Of a stretch of 9,616 nucleotides of DNA, positions 1 through 6,550 are shown in pieces (the stretch's first letter is position 1; each line of letters opens with the position of its first letter). The notes below the pieces were generated by a model. It had not been told where the DNA came from and searched no databases. It worked only from the letters and a program-made list of their open reading frames with translations. Source of the stretch: Bacteroidota bacterium (lineage in GTDB: Bacteria > Bacteroidota > Bacteroidia > 2-12-FULL-35-15); contig JAHEYA010000060.1 of NCBI GenBank assembly GCA_023251855.1, forward strand, positions 1 to 9,616. Direction: 5' to 3'. A program made the position numbers and the translations under genes.

Positions 1-3000
1 GAAACAGTGAATGTACCATTGGTTGCAAAAACGTGTTTGATTATCGTAACAGGGAATGCACCGCCATGGTCGCCATTTATCATCATATGCTCTGTGGCTG
101 TACCTGTAGTACCATCACCAAAATTCCAAACATTATTTGCTGCCGAACCCATGAAGTAAAAAACAATTGCATCCCCTGAACAACCTGCGGCTCCTCCATT
201 ATTATTTTCTCCTCCGGGATATCCAAATGTTCTTGATCCATCTTGTCCTATCAGGCTTGGTGCAATTGAATTAGAAATGACCTGTGTCATTGTTACCGTT
301 TTGGTCATATTACAAGCATTTTTTGCAATAACGGTTACTGTTTTATTTCCTACTGATGAATATACGTGGCGAGAACCCACTCCTATCGTTGTATCTGCAG
401 GGGAACCATCACCATAGTTCCAGTAATACGTAGTTGTTGATTGACCATGGTCAATAAAAAAGAACACCGTATCATTCGGACAAGAAGGATTTTGAATACC
501 TTTTACTTGCAGATCACCACTTATCGGGCTATTATTAATCACTTGTGCTAAAGAGTAAATGATTGTTGAATCACCACAACCATTTTTTACTTTACAGGAA
601 ACATTGTAGGCACCTAGGTTTGCAAAGGAATGTTGAATATCTCCACCATTGGTGGTAACAGTGGTACCATCTCCGAAATCCCATGAATAGGAATGGAAAC
701 TGCCCGGGTTTACATGAAAACTAACCAGGTCACCAGGGCATGAGCCACTATTTGGAGTTGTTTCAATTGTTAAACCACTATAAAATGAGCCGGAGGTACT
801 TACTGCCACCGCCCCGTAAAGCGTAGTATCATGTCCACATGAGTTAGTAATTTTCACGGAGTATGTATAGGTACCAACAGTAGCATACACATGCTGTGCA
901 TGGTTTTGACTGCTGATGACACTATCACCATTTCCAAATTTCCATTTATAGTTTGAGTATCCATTAGGTGCATCAAAATTCACCAAATCATTTGGGCATG
1001 CAGGGCTCGGACCGGCTTGAACTTTAAACCAATTTTGATTAGGAAAACCAACATTATTCATTATTTGCACAAGAGTATATAAAGTGGTATCATGGCCACA
1101 GCCATTTGTTATTTTCACCCAAGCTGTGTCATTCCCTATGGTACTTCCATAGTTATGATTATAACCATTTTGGCTTGTGGTAACATCAGGAGAGCCGTCT
1201 CCAAAATGATATTTATAAATTGAAAAGCCACCCGGAGCCTGAAAACCCACATTAGAGTTAGGACATGAAGGCGAACTTGAGTTTAAATTAAAACCGTTAT
1301 AATTCGGAAATGGAGCATTGTTTTTAATCTGAACAGTTGCAGTCAAAGTTGTAGTTGCACCACAACCATTTGTTATTGTTAAACTTGCATTGTAGTTTCC
1401 GGTACTTCCGTACATATGGTTGGTATAATTATTAGTGGTTGTTACGTTCGGAGAACCATCACCAAAACTCCACACATAGCTTGGATACCCACTCGGTGCA
1501 TTAAAATTAACATATTCATTGGGACATGCAGGAGTTTGTACGCCTAATTGAAAATTAGGACCTGGACTTGGAAATGGAGAAGTACTTGAAATTACAACTA
1601 CAGTATTTAGAGTAGTTGAGTTTCCGCAGGCACTGGTTATAATAACTGAAACATTATAAGTGCCCACCGTTCCATAAAAATGGTTATTGTGACCATCATT
1701 TGTTATTACAACCGGTGAATTATCACCAAAATTCCATTTGTAACTTGGATACCCCCCCGGTGCCTCAAAACCCACATAAGAATTCGGACATGAAGGAGAT
1801 GACGAGTTAAAATTGAGATTATTAGGGAAAGGGGCATTATTGACTACTTGAATAGAAGAAACTAAGGTAGAATCATTACCACATGTGTTTCTGATTGTTA
1901 CAGAATCATTGTAAGTGGTAAGAGTGCTTCCATAGGTATGATTAACCCAATTATTAAAGGTTGTTATTACAGGGGAACCATCTCCGAAATGCCATTTATA
2001 ACTAACAAAACCTCCCGGTGCATTAAAATTAACATTCGAGTTTGGACATATTAATTGCGGATTTTGTAAAGTAAAGTTGGGATCAGAAGTGAATTGTGCA
2101 TTATTGGTAACATGGACCATTGATATCAACATAGTATCATTGCCACAACTGTTGGTTATTTTTACCGTATCGTGATAGGTAGTAAGTGCGCTTCCATAAG
2201 TATGATTAAAATAATTATTTGAAGTGATTACAACGGGAGAGCCATCACCAAAATGCCATTTGTACATAACAAAACCGCCTGGAGCGCTAAAATTAACATT
2301 TGAATTAGGACAGGTTACAGGAGGATTCTGCAAGGTAAAGCCTTGCCAATTAGGAAACGGGGCATTATTGGTTACCTGAACTGTAGAGACCAAGGTAGTG
2401 TCGTTACCACAAGGGCTTGTAATTACAACCGAATCATGGTAAGTTGTAAGTGTACTTCCATAGGTATGGTTAGTCCAATTTGAATTTGTTGTTACTACCG
2501 GTGAACCGTCTCCGAAATGCCATTTATAATTATTATAACCTCCCGGAGCATTAAAATTAACATTTGAATTAGGACAAGTTAAATGATCATTTTGCAATTG
2601 AAAACTTGGCCAATTTGGAAATGGAGGATTGTTAGAAATATTTACAGTTGTTTGTGTTGTCCCCGTTTTTCCACAACTATTCACCACGCCTAATGTAATG
2701 GTTTTGGTTCCAGTGGTTGTATATGAATGTGAAGGATGTTGCACTGTTGAAGTACCTCCATCACCAAAATTCCAACTATAGGAAGCATATTGGTCAGTAT
2801 TGAAATTAATTACACCACCCGGGCAGGAGTTGTTATTATCAGCCCCAGCGCCAGGATGCGGAGCTGCAGTTGTAGTAACATAAACCTGTTTGGTTGCAGT
2901 TTGATTGCCGCACTGGTTTGAATTTACGGTAAGGGTAACTGTTTTAGTCCCTACTGAAGTATATGCATGGCTTGCACAATTTTGATTTGATGTAGGACTA

Positions 3001-3443
3001 CCATCACCAAAGTTCCAAATAGTTGAATTATATCCACCTCCATTGGGACAAAAACTAGCACCATCATTTAAACAAAGTGAATCAGGACAAAAAATATTAA
3101 CCCCTTGTACATTAATATTTTGATTGCAATTAATATTTCCTATATAAGCATTTACATTATTAAAAGAGGCAATACTGACATTAAAATTTCCATAATTCGA
3201 AAAAGTATGATTAAGCGTTGTAGCAAGTGGCAACGTATCGAAAACCACCGGACTTCCATCATTAAATTGCCATTCAACGCGGTACGGAGGATTTGTCATA
3301 CCAGTAATAGTAAATGTTACCGCAAGAGGTGCACATCCTTGGCTGGGGCTTGCATTTAAAACTGGGCCAGTTTGAGCAAATAGAGTTAAATTACCAATTA
3401 AAAACAGTAAAATAACAATAACTGAGGAAGTAATTTTTTTCAT
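1..3443 (-). CDS. Large secreted PKD-repeat protein, N-terminal part
   Basis: The frame is open from the ATG at 3443 to the left edge (1147 complete codons, no stop), so the C-terminus is missing. Residues 1-24 form a signal peptide (Lys-Lys, hydrophobic core, Phe-Ala-Gln cleavage site). About thirteen PKD-type domains follow. Their W-x-F-G-D-G-S-P-type motifs lie near 3243, 2997, 2754, 2499, 2235, 1971, 1713, 1449, 1188, 918, 660, 399 and 111, all in the same frame. Most repeats also carry a Cys-Pro-Asn before the motif and an Asn/Ser-x-Cys-Gly after it. PKD domains are beta-sandwich folds common in surface proteins of Bacteroidota. Many such giant proteins end in a type IX secretion C-terminal domain, but that end lies outside the window, so export by that route and any adhesin role are inference. 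Its family resemblance is to gliding or adhesion repeat proteins; no specific homologue is claimed. Confidence 0.92.
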   Translation of the reverse strand, partial: MKKITSSVIVILLFLIGNLTLFAQTGPVLNASPSQGCAPLAVTFTITGMTNPPYRVEWQFNDGSPVVFDTLPLATTLNHTFSNYGNFNVSIASFNNVNAYIGNINCNQNINVQGVNIFCPDSLCLNDGASFCPNGGGYNSTIWNFGDGSPTSNQNCASHAYTSVGTKTVTLTVNSNQCGNQTATKQVYVTTTAAPHPGAGADNNNSCPGGVINFNTDQYASYSWNFGDGGTSTVQHPSHSYTTTGTKTITLGVVNSCGKTGTTQTTVNISNNPPFPNWPSFQLQNDHLTCPNSNVNFNAPGGYNNYKWHFGDGSPVVTTNSNWTNHTYGSTLTTYHDSVVITSPCGNDTTLVSTVQVTNNAPFPNWQGFTLQNPPVTCPNSNVNFSAPGGFVMYKWHFGDGSPVVITSNNYFNHTYGSALTTYHDTVKITNSCGNDTMLISMVHVTNNAQFTSDPNFTLQNPQLICPNSNVNFNAPGGFVSYKWHFGDGSPVITTFNNWVNHTYGSTLTTYNDSVTIRNTCGNDSTLVSSIQVVNNAPFPNNLNFNSSSPSCPNSYVGFEAPGGYPSYKWNFGDNSPVVITNDGHNNHFYGTVGTYNVSVIITSACGNSTTLNTVVVISSTSPFPSPGPNFQLGVQTPACPNEYVNFNAPSGYPSYVWSFGDGSPNVTTTNNYTNHMYGSTGNYNASLTITNGCGATTTLTATVQIKNNAPFPNYNGFNLNSSSPSCPNSNVGFQAPGGFSIYKYHFGDGSPDVTTSQNGYNHNYGSTIGNDTAWVKITNGCGHDTTLYTLVQIMNNVGFPNQNWFKVQAGPSPACPNDLVNFDAPNGYSNYKWKFGNGDSVISSQNHAQHVYATVGTYTYSVKITNSCGHDTTLYGAVAVSTSGSFYSGLTIETTPNSGSCPGDLVSFHVNPGSFHSYSWDFGDGTTVTTNGGDIQHSFANLGAYNVSCKVKNGCGDSTIIYSLAQVINNSPISGDLQVKGIQNPSCPNDTVFFFIDHGQSTTTYYWNYGDGSPADTTIGVGSRHVYSSVGNKTVTVIAKNACNMTKTVTMTQVISNSIAPSLIGQDGSRTFGYPGGENNNGGAAGCSGDAIVFYFMGSAANNVWNFGDGTTGTATEHMMINGDHGGAFPVTIIKHVFATNGTFTV
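540..2633 (-). repeat. Tandem PKD repeat array, eight ~261-bp units
   Basis: These are the eight most regular units inside the large PKD protein. Each begins near an Asn-Asn-x-x-Phe-Pro linker and contains Cys-Pro-Asn, an Ala-Pro-Gly-Gly-type turn, a Tyr-x-Trp-x-Phe-Gly-Asp-Gly-Ser-Pro strand, a Asn-His-x-Tyr-Gly segment and a Cys-Gly near the end. The first three units (motifs at 2499, 2235 and 1971) are exactly 264 bp apart and are the closest relatives, suggesting the most recent internal duplication. The other spacings range from 258 to 270 bp. Unit boundaries are approximate. Confidence 0.85.
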
Positions 3444-3471
3444 GTTTTTGGATTTTAGATTTTAAGTTTTA

Positions 3472-3493
3472 CAAAAATATAATAATTTCCCAA
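3472..3493 (-). promoter_or_regulatory. Candidate promoter of the PKD gene
   Basis: On the minus strand TATTTTTG (3479-3472) fits the Bacteroidota -7 consensus TAnnTTTG and would give a leader of about 20-25 nt before the ATG at 3443. The only TTG upstream (3493-3491) is 11 bp away, too close for a normal -33 element, so the call rests on the -7 box alone. The 103-bp spacer to tadA is divergent and must hold promoters for both genes. Confidence 0.35.
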
Positions 3494-3546
3494 TTGCTTA
3501 GTTAAAATTGACCATTATTTTATGAACATTTTATTACCTTCACGCA

Positions 3547-3996
3547 ATGGAATTATCAGTTTTTTCAGATGATTTTTTTATGCGAGAAGCTTTAAAAGAA
3601 GCTCAAAAGGCTTTTGATGCTGACGAAGTACCTGTTGGTGCTATAATAGTTTGCAATAATAAAATTATTGCCAGGGCCCATAATATGACAGAACGCCTGA
3701 ATGATGTAACAGCACATGCCGAAATGCAAGCGATTACTTCAGCGGCAAATTTTTTAAATGGCAAATATTTAAATGAATGTACCCTTTATGTAACACTTGA
3801 ACCTTGTGTAATGTGTGCAGGAGCTATTGCCTGGGCACAATTCGGTAAATTAATTTTTGGCGCTACCGATACTAAAAGAGGATTTAATTTATTGAAAGAA
3901 AATAAACTTCTTCATCCAAAAACAGTTGTTAAATCAGGAGTATTAAAAGAAGAGTGTGCACAGCTAATGAAGACTTTTTTTCAAAAAAAAAGATAA
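3547..3996 (+). CDS. tadA: tRNA-specific adenosine deaminase TadA
   Basis: This 149-residue protein is of typical TadA length. The zinc-dependent deaminase signature is complete: His-Ala-Glu at 57-59 (zinc ligand plus catalytic glutamate) and Pro-Cys-Val-Met-Cys at 86-90 (the other two zinc ligands). The N-terminal helix is rich in Arg/Glu/Ala, as is usual. In this family the enzyme converts adenosine 34 to inosine in the anticodon loop of tRNA-Arg(ACG), allowing wobble decoding in the cytoplasm. A guanine or cytosine deaminase of the same fold is the main alternative, but the motif spacing and size fit TadA. No Shine-Dalgarno sequence precedes the ATG, as is usual in Bacteroidota. The gene is single, divergent from the PKD gene, and ends 16 bp from the convergent DjlA-like gene with no strong hairpin between. 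Confidence 0.93.
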   Translation: MELSVFSDDFFMREALKEAQKAFDADEVPVGAIIVCNNKIIARAHNMTERLNDVTAHAEMQAITSAANFLNGKYLNECTLYVTLEPCVMCAGAIAWAQFGKLIFGATDTKRGFNLLKENKLLHPKTVVKSGVLKEECAQLMKTFFQKKR

Positions 3997-4012
3997 CATT
4001 TTGAAAATTATT

Positions 4013-4759
4013 TTAAGAAAATCCTCTTTGTTTCTTAATATTCTCATATGCCTGCTGTACTTTCTGAAATTTTTCTTTAGCTGCCTTCTGAACCTCTTCT
4101 CCGAGTGCTGCAACCTTATCAGGATGGAATTTTACAGCCATTCTACGATATGCTTTTTTTACTTCTTCCTCAGATGCTGATGTTTCTATTTCCAGGATTT
4201 TGTAATCACTATTAATATCCCTGAAATACATTGCTTTTAGAGAATTAAAATCAGCTGAACTGACATTAAGATAATTAGCAATGGTATGAATTGTTTCCAA
4301 TTCTGATTCATGTACATGTCCATCCGCTTTTGAAATACCAAAAAGATAATGAACGATCTGCAAACGCTGTGCATGCGGCATATACTGCTTCACCTGTAAA
4401 CAGACCTCATGCAATGGAATATCTTGTTTTAAAATCTCTTTTAACATCAATAATTGAAGTTGAGCCTGATCTTCACCAAATTGATGAGCTAAAAATTTTT
4501 TTACATAATCCAATTCACTCTTCAGTATTTTTCCATCACTTTTCATAACAGCAGCAGAAAGGACGAGTAGACTTGCAGTAAAATCACCAGAAGGTGCAAC
4601 ATTTGCAGATGAATAAGAAGTTTTTCCATCACCTTTAACAGTTACTGATGCAGCATCAAATGCAGAACCCAATGCGAAACCTAATACACCACCCAAAGGG
4701 CCCCCTAATGCCCATCCTAAGCCACCACCAAGCCATTTACCAAATTGTATTTTTGCCAT
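4013..4759 (-). CDS. DjlA-like J-domain co-chaperone with TerB-like middle
   Basis: This 248-residue protein has three parts. Residues 8-35 are a glycine-zipper hydrophobic segment (repeated Gly-Gly-x-Leu-Gly) that could anchor or oligomerise it in the inner membrane. Residues about 58-180 form a helical TerB-like domain with two Asp-Gly-x-x-x-x-(S)-Glu patches (Asp75-Gly76 and Asp146-Gly147), which resemble the duplicated acidic metal-site motif of TerB. Residues about 185-246 are a J domain with the His-Pro-Asp triad at 212-214 after a basic helix II. The order matches DjlA, which recruits DnaK at the membrane. J domains stimulate DnaK ATPase through HPD, so a DnaK partner follows from the family; the substrate is unknown. 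The ATG at 4759 sits about 15 nt below a good TAnnTTTG promoter, supporting this start. No djlA gene symbol is given because orthology to the enterobacterial gene is not certain. Confidence 0.85.
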   Translation of the reverse strand: MAKIQFGKWLGGGLGWALGGPLGGVLGFALGSAFDAASVTVKGDGKTSYSSANVAPSGDFTASLLVLSAAVMKSDGKILKSELDYVKKFLAHQFGEDQAQLQLLMLKEILKQDIPLHEVCLQVKQYMPHAQRLQIVHYLFGISKADGHVHESELETIHTIANYLNVSSADFNSLKAMYFRDINSDYKILEIETSASEEEVKKAYRRMAVKFHPDKVAALGEEVQKAAKEKFQKVQQAYENIKKQRGFS

Positions 4760-4773
4760 ACTAACACTATTTT

Positions 4774-4836
4774 ATTCTGCAAAAGTACTAAATTCGAATA
4801 GGGATATTCTAAATTTAAATAATTGTTTTGCAGAAT
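4774..4836. promoter_or_regulatory. Inverted repeat in divergent promoter region
   Basis: ATTCTGCAAAA at 4774-4784 is the exact reverse complement of TTTTGCAGAAT at 4826-4836 (11 bp, 41-bp spacer). Between them is a smaller dyad, GAATA (4796-4800) and TATTC (4805-4809). The left arm covers most of the -7 box of the leftward gene and the right arm covers the -33 TTG of the rightward gene. This could be a two-site operator coupling both promoters, or simply the same promoter word occurring on both strands. Confidence 0.5.
4780..4787 (-). promoter_or_regulatory. -7 element for the DjlA-like gene
   Basis: On the minus strand TACTTTTG exactly matches the Bacteroidota -7 consensus TAnnTTTG, placing transcription start near 4774 and leaving a leader of about 15 nt. 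No TTG is found at the usual -33 spacing, so strength cannot be judged. The box lies inside the left arm of an inverted repeat (4774-4836). Confidence 0.55.
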
Positions 4837-4857
4837 TGAATTTTAGTATTAAGTTTG
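4828..4857 (+). promoter_or_regulatory. Promoter of the mini-lipoprotein pair
   Basis: TTG at 4828-4830 and TAAGTTTG at 4850-4857 are separated by 19 bp, a textbook fit to the Bacteroidota TTG / TAnnTTTG sigma-A type promoter. The predicted transcription start near 4863 leaves a leader of about 27 nt, A-rich, before the ATG at 4890. This is the best promoter in the window. Confidence 0.7.
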
Positions 4858-4889
4858 CATCCGTATTAACCAAAAAAATTATAAAAAAA

Positions 4890-5105
4890 ATGAAAAAAGT
4901 AATATTATTTGTAGCAGTTATTTCTGCATTTTCTTTTGCTTCTTGCAAAAAAGACCGTGTTTGTACTTGTGTTTCATCACCGGGTGGAGGAACTTCAACA
5001 GTGACTTACACACAATCTACCAGCAGAAATGCATCAGCTGCGTGTTTGAGTTATACTGAAGTTAACAATAACACTACAACTACAGTAACCTGCACTTTAA
5101 AATAA
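4890..5105 (+). CDS. Small cysteine-rich lipoprotein, copy 1
   Basis: This is a 71-residue protein of no recognised family. Residues 1-18 form a signal peptide ending in Ser-Phe-Ala-Ser before Cys19, a lipobox acceptable for Bacteroidota. Cys19 is followed by Lys-Lys-Asp, resembling the acidic/basic start of many surface or outer-membrane lipoproteins in this phylum. The mature part of about 53 residues is rich in Thr and Ser and has Cys25-Thr-Cys27, Cys52 and Cys68, enough for two disulfides besides the lipidated cysteine. An in-frame TTG at 4836 would extend the protein by 18 residues but falls between the -33 and -7 promoter elements, so the ATG at 4890 was chosen. The gene forms a tandem pair with the next one, 32 bp downstream. 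Function unknown. Confidence 0.8.
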   Translation: MKKVILFVAVISAFSFASCKKDRVCTCVSSPGGGTSTVTYTQSTSRNASAACLSYTEVNNNTTTTVTCTLK

Positions 5106-5137
5106 ATTTATTTTAATTAATTAAAATTGTAAAAAAA

Positions 5138-5371
5138 ATGAAAAAAGTATTTTTATTTATCGCAGTTATTTCTGCATTTTCTTTTGCTTCTTGCAAAAAG
5201 GATCATGTTTGTACTTGTACAGTTACATATACTATCAGTGGCTTTCAAACTACAAGTACCGATGTTAAAACATACACTGCATCTAAAAAACAAGATGCAA
5301 TGGCACATTGTTTAAACTCTACAGGAACTAGTGGAGGTTATACTTTCACTGAAACTTGTTCTTTGAACTAA
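5138..5371 (+). CDS. Small cysteine-rich lipoprotein, copy 2 (paralogue)
   Basis: This 77-residue protein is a paralogue of the preceding gene. Signal peptides are nearly identical and the Cys19-Lys-Lys-Asp-x-Val-Cys-Thr-Cys block is shared. The mature parts have diverged and differ by six residues in length, yet Cys25, Cys27, Cys58 and Cys74 keep the same pattern, with 16 residues from third to fourth cysteine in both copies. DNA around the start and through the lipobox is also nearly identical between copies, pointing to tandem duplication with later drift, or conversion of the 5' end. It is probably co-transcribed from the promoter at 4828-4857 and ends just before a strong terminator. A Thr/Ser-rich, disulfide-stabilised envelope peptide is the best description; no function is claimed. 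Confidence 0.8.
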   Translation: MKKVFLFIAVISAFSFASCKKDHVCTCTVTYTISGFQTTSTDVKTYTASKKQDAMAHCLNSTGTSGGYTFTETCSLN

Positions 5372-5388
5372 TCTAATTTATTTAGATG

Positions 5389-5430
5389 AAAAAAGCGTTC
5401 TGCACTCATGCGGGACGCTTTTTTATTTTT
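5389..5430 (+). terminator. Rho-independent terminator after the lipoprotein pair
   Basis: The 15-nt arms at 5389-5403 and 5410-5424 pair fully (13 Watson-Crick pairs plus two G-U pairs) around a 6-nt ACTCAT loop. The A-tract/T-tract ends make the structure bidirectional in appearance, and T-rich sequence continues to 5430. It starts 18 bp after the stop codon of lipoprotein copy 2. Confidence 0.9.
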
Positions 5431-5445
5431 CAAAACGAAATAAAT

Positions 5446-6375
5446 ATGTTAAAAAAAATTCTGTTCGGACTTTTATGTACTTTACTCGGAGCAGTATTCC
5501 TTTTTTCTGGATATACGAAACTATATCCTATAGAACCTTTTGAATATACTTTTGTAGACATTGGAATTGTCAATTGGCAGATTGCCCCTTTTGTTGCACG
5601 CCTGATGATTGCTCTAGAATTTTTTATTGGAGCTCTTCTTTTCTTTAATATTTGTTTGCGTAAGCTGGCTTATAAACTTGGAATTTCCATTCTTCTTTTA
5701 TTTTCGATTTATCTTATTTTGTTGATGATATTTACCGGTAACAAAGGCAATTGCGGCTGTTTCGGCTCCTATATTCATATGACACCGCTACAAGCATTGA
5801 TAAAGAACATCATTATGCTCGGGGTATTTTTTGTTCTCAATAACTATTATGATGGTTGGGTACTTAATAAAAAATGGAAATTTTTAAACACGCTGCTTTT
5901 TGCTTCGGCTTGTGCAATGCCTTTTATTCTTAATACCGTTGAGCTAAATTATTCAGAAGCCTATCTTAATAAACCGGAAGAAAATTTTAAAATTGAACTG
6001 GATTCTTTATATAATAATGCTAAGCTAAATGTACCGCCTAAAACTCTTTCTCAATCGAAACACATTATTGCATTTATGAGTTTAACTTGTCCGCATTGCA
6101 GAATAGCAGCTAATAAGATCAGAATTATTCATGAACGAGATCCCAAAATTTCTTTTTATTTTGTTTTGAATGGTGAGGATAAAAATTTAAAACCGTTTTT
6201 TGAAAATACACATACTGAAGATATTCCACATTGCATTTTACTTGGTCGTAGCTTCGTTTATCTGGCCGGATTGAATATGCCGGCAATTTATATGGTAAAC
6301 AACAGTGTTGTAGAACACAATGTTAATTATATTGATCTGGATCAGGGAGAAATTGAGAAATGGTTGAAAAAATAG
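5446..6375 (+). CDS. MauE/DoxX-like membrane protein fused to thioredoxin-fold domain
   Basis: This is a 309-residue protein. The first half (residues about 3-165) has hydrophobic segments near 5-22, 46-70, 78-97, 115-132 and 147-163. A conserved Ser-Gly-x-x-Lys motif near the first helix and Asn-Cys-Gly-Cys-Phe-Gly at 102-107 are typical of the MauE/DoxX redox-associated membrane family. The second half is a thioredoxin-like domain with Cys-Pro-His-Cys at 215-218 and a probable cis-proline at Met278-Pro279. CPHC is the active site seen in DsbA-type oxidases. Such fusions are thought to move electrons between a membrane cysteine pair and a periplasmic thioredoxin domain, so envelope disulfide formation or reduction is inferred. 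A longer start at 5386 lies inside the terminator hairpin and was rejected; ATG 5446 gives a proper N-terminal membrane segment. No clear own promoter is seen, so expression may depend on readthrough. Confidence 0.85.
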   Translation: MLKKILFGLLCTLLGAVFLFSGYTKLYPIEPFEYTFVDIGIVNWQIAPFVARLMIALEFFIGALLFFNICLRKLAYKLGISILLLFSIYLILLMIFTGNKGNCGCFGSYIHMTPLQALIKNIIMLGVFFVLNNYYDGWVLNKKWKFLNTLLFASACAMPFILNTVELNYSEAYLNKPEENFKIELDSLYNNAKLNVPPKTLSQSKHIIAFMSLTCPHCRIAANKIRIIHERDPKISFYFVLNGEDKNLKPFFENTHTEDIPHCILLGRSFVYLAGLNMPAIYMVNNSVVEHNVNYIDLDQGEIEKWLKK

Positions 6376-6386
6376 TATGATGTATT

Positions 6387-6498
6387 AAGTATCAAGTATC
6401 AGGTATCAAGTATCAGGTATCAAGTATCAGGTATCAGGTATCAGGTATCAGGTATCAGGTATCAGGTATCAGGTATCAGGTATCAGGTATCAAGTATG
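6387..6498. repeat. Tandem array of sixteen 7-bp units
   Basis: Sixteen contiguous heptamers are present. Units 1, 2, 4 and 6 read AAGTATC, units 3, 5 and 7-15 read AGGTATC, and the last is AAGTATG. The block of nine identical AGGTATC copies (6429-6491) suggests recent slippage expansion. The array begins 12 bp after the stop of the MauE/thioredoxin gene and its right end forms one arm of a hairpin with 6519-6543. Confidence 0.97.
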
Positions 6499-6550
6499 AG
6501 GATGTGATTTAAGTTTTTGTACTTGATACCAGATACCTGATACTTTTTTT
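6473..6550 (+). terminator. Hairpin terminator built from the heptamer array
   Basis: The last units of the array (6473-6497) pair with 6519-6543 over 25 positions with one internal mismatch and one terminal G-T type pair. The loop is 21 nt and a run of seven T follows (6544-6550). The right arm is also heptameric in the complementary sense (ACTTGAT, ACCAGAT, ACCTGAT). It lies between two convergent genes, and its T-run overlaps the stop codon of the minus-strand gene. The left arm can slide in steps of 7 along the array, so several equivalent hairpins are possible. Confidence 0.75.

Noticed and set aside
3105..3359. Open frame of 84 codons on the plus strand
   Set aside because: It lies antisense to the PKD gene, with basic low-complexity composition and no domain.
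3535..3549. Leaderless tadA transcript from a -7-like TACCTTCA at 3535-3542
   Set aside because: The box departs from TAnnTTTG at two positions and the nearest TTG (3508-3510) is 24 bp away, too weak to call.
4013..4759. Tellurite-resistance determinant
   Set aside because: The TerB-like domain here sits between a glycine-zipper anchor and a J domain, the DjlA-type layout; no other ter genes are present.
4836..4889. TTG start giving lipoprotein copy 1 an 18-residue extension
   Set aside because: It would begin upstream of the predicted transcription start, between the -33 and -7 elements, and would bury the signal peptide; copy 2 starts at the equivalent ATG.
5386..5445. In-frame upstream ATG adding 20 codons to the MauE/thioredoxin gene
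   Set aside because: The extension is read entirely through the terminator hairpin and its T-tract and gives a non-hydrophobic start; ATG 5446 gives a proper membrane segment.
6387..6498. CRISPR-like array
   Set aside because: Units are 7 bp with no spacers between them and no cas genes nearby; it is a simple tandem repeat.
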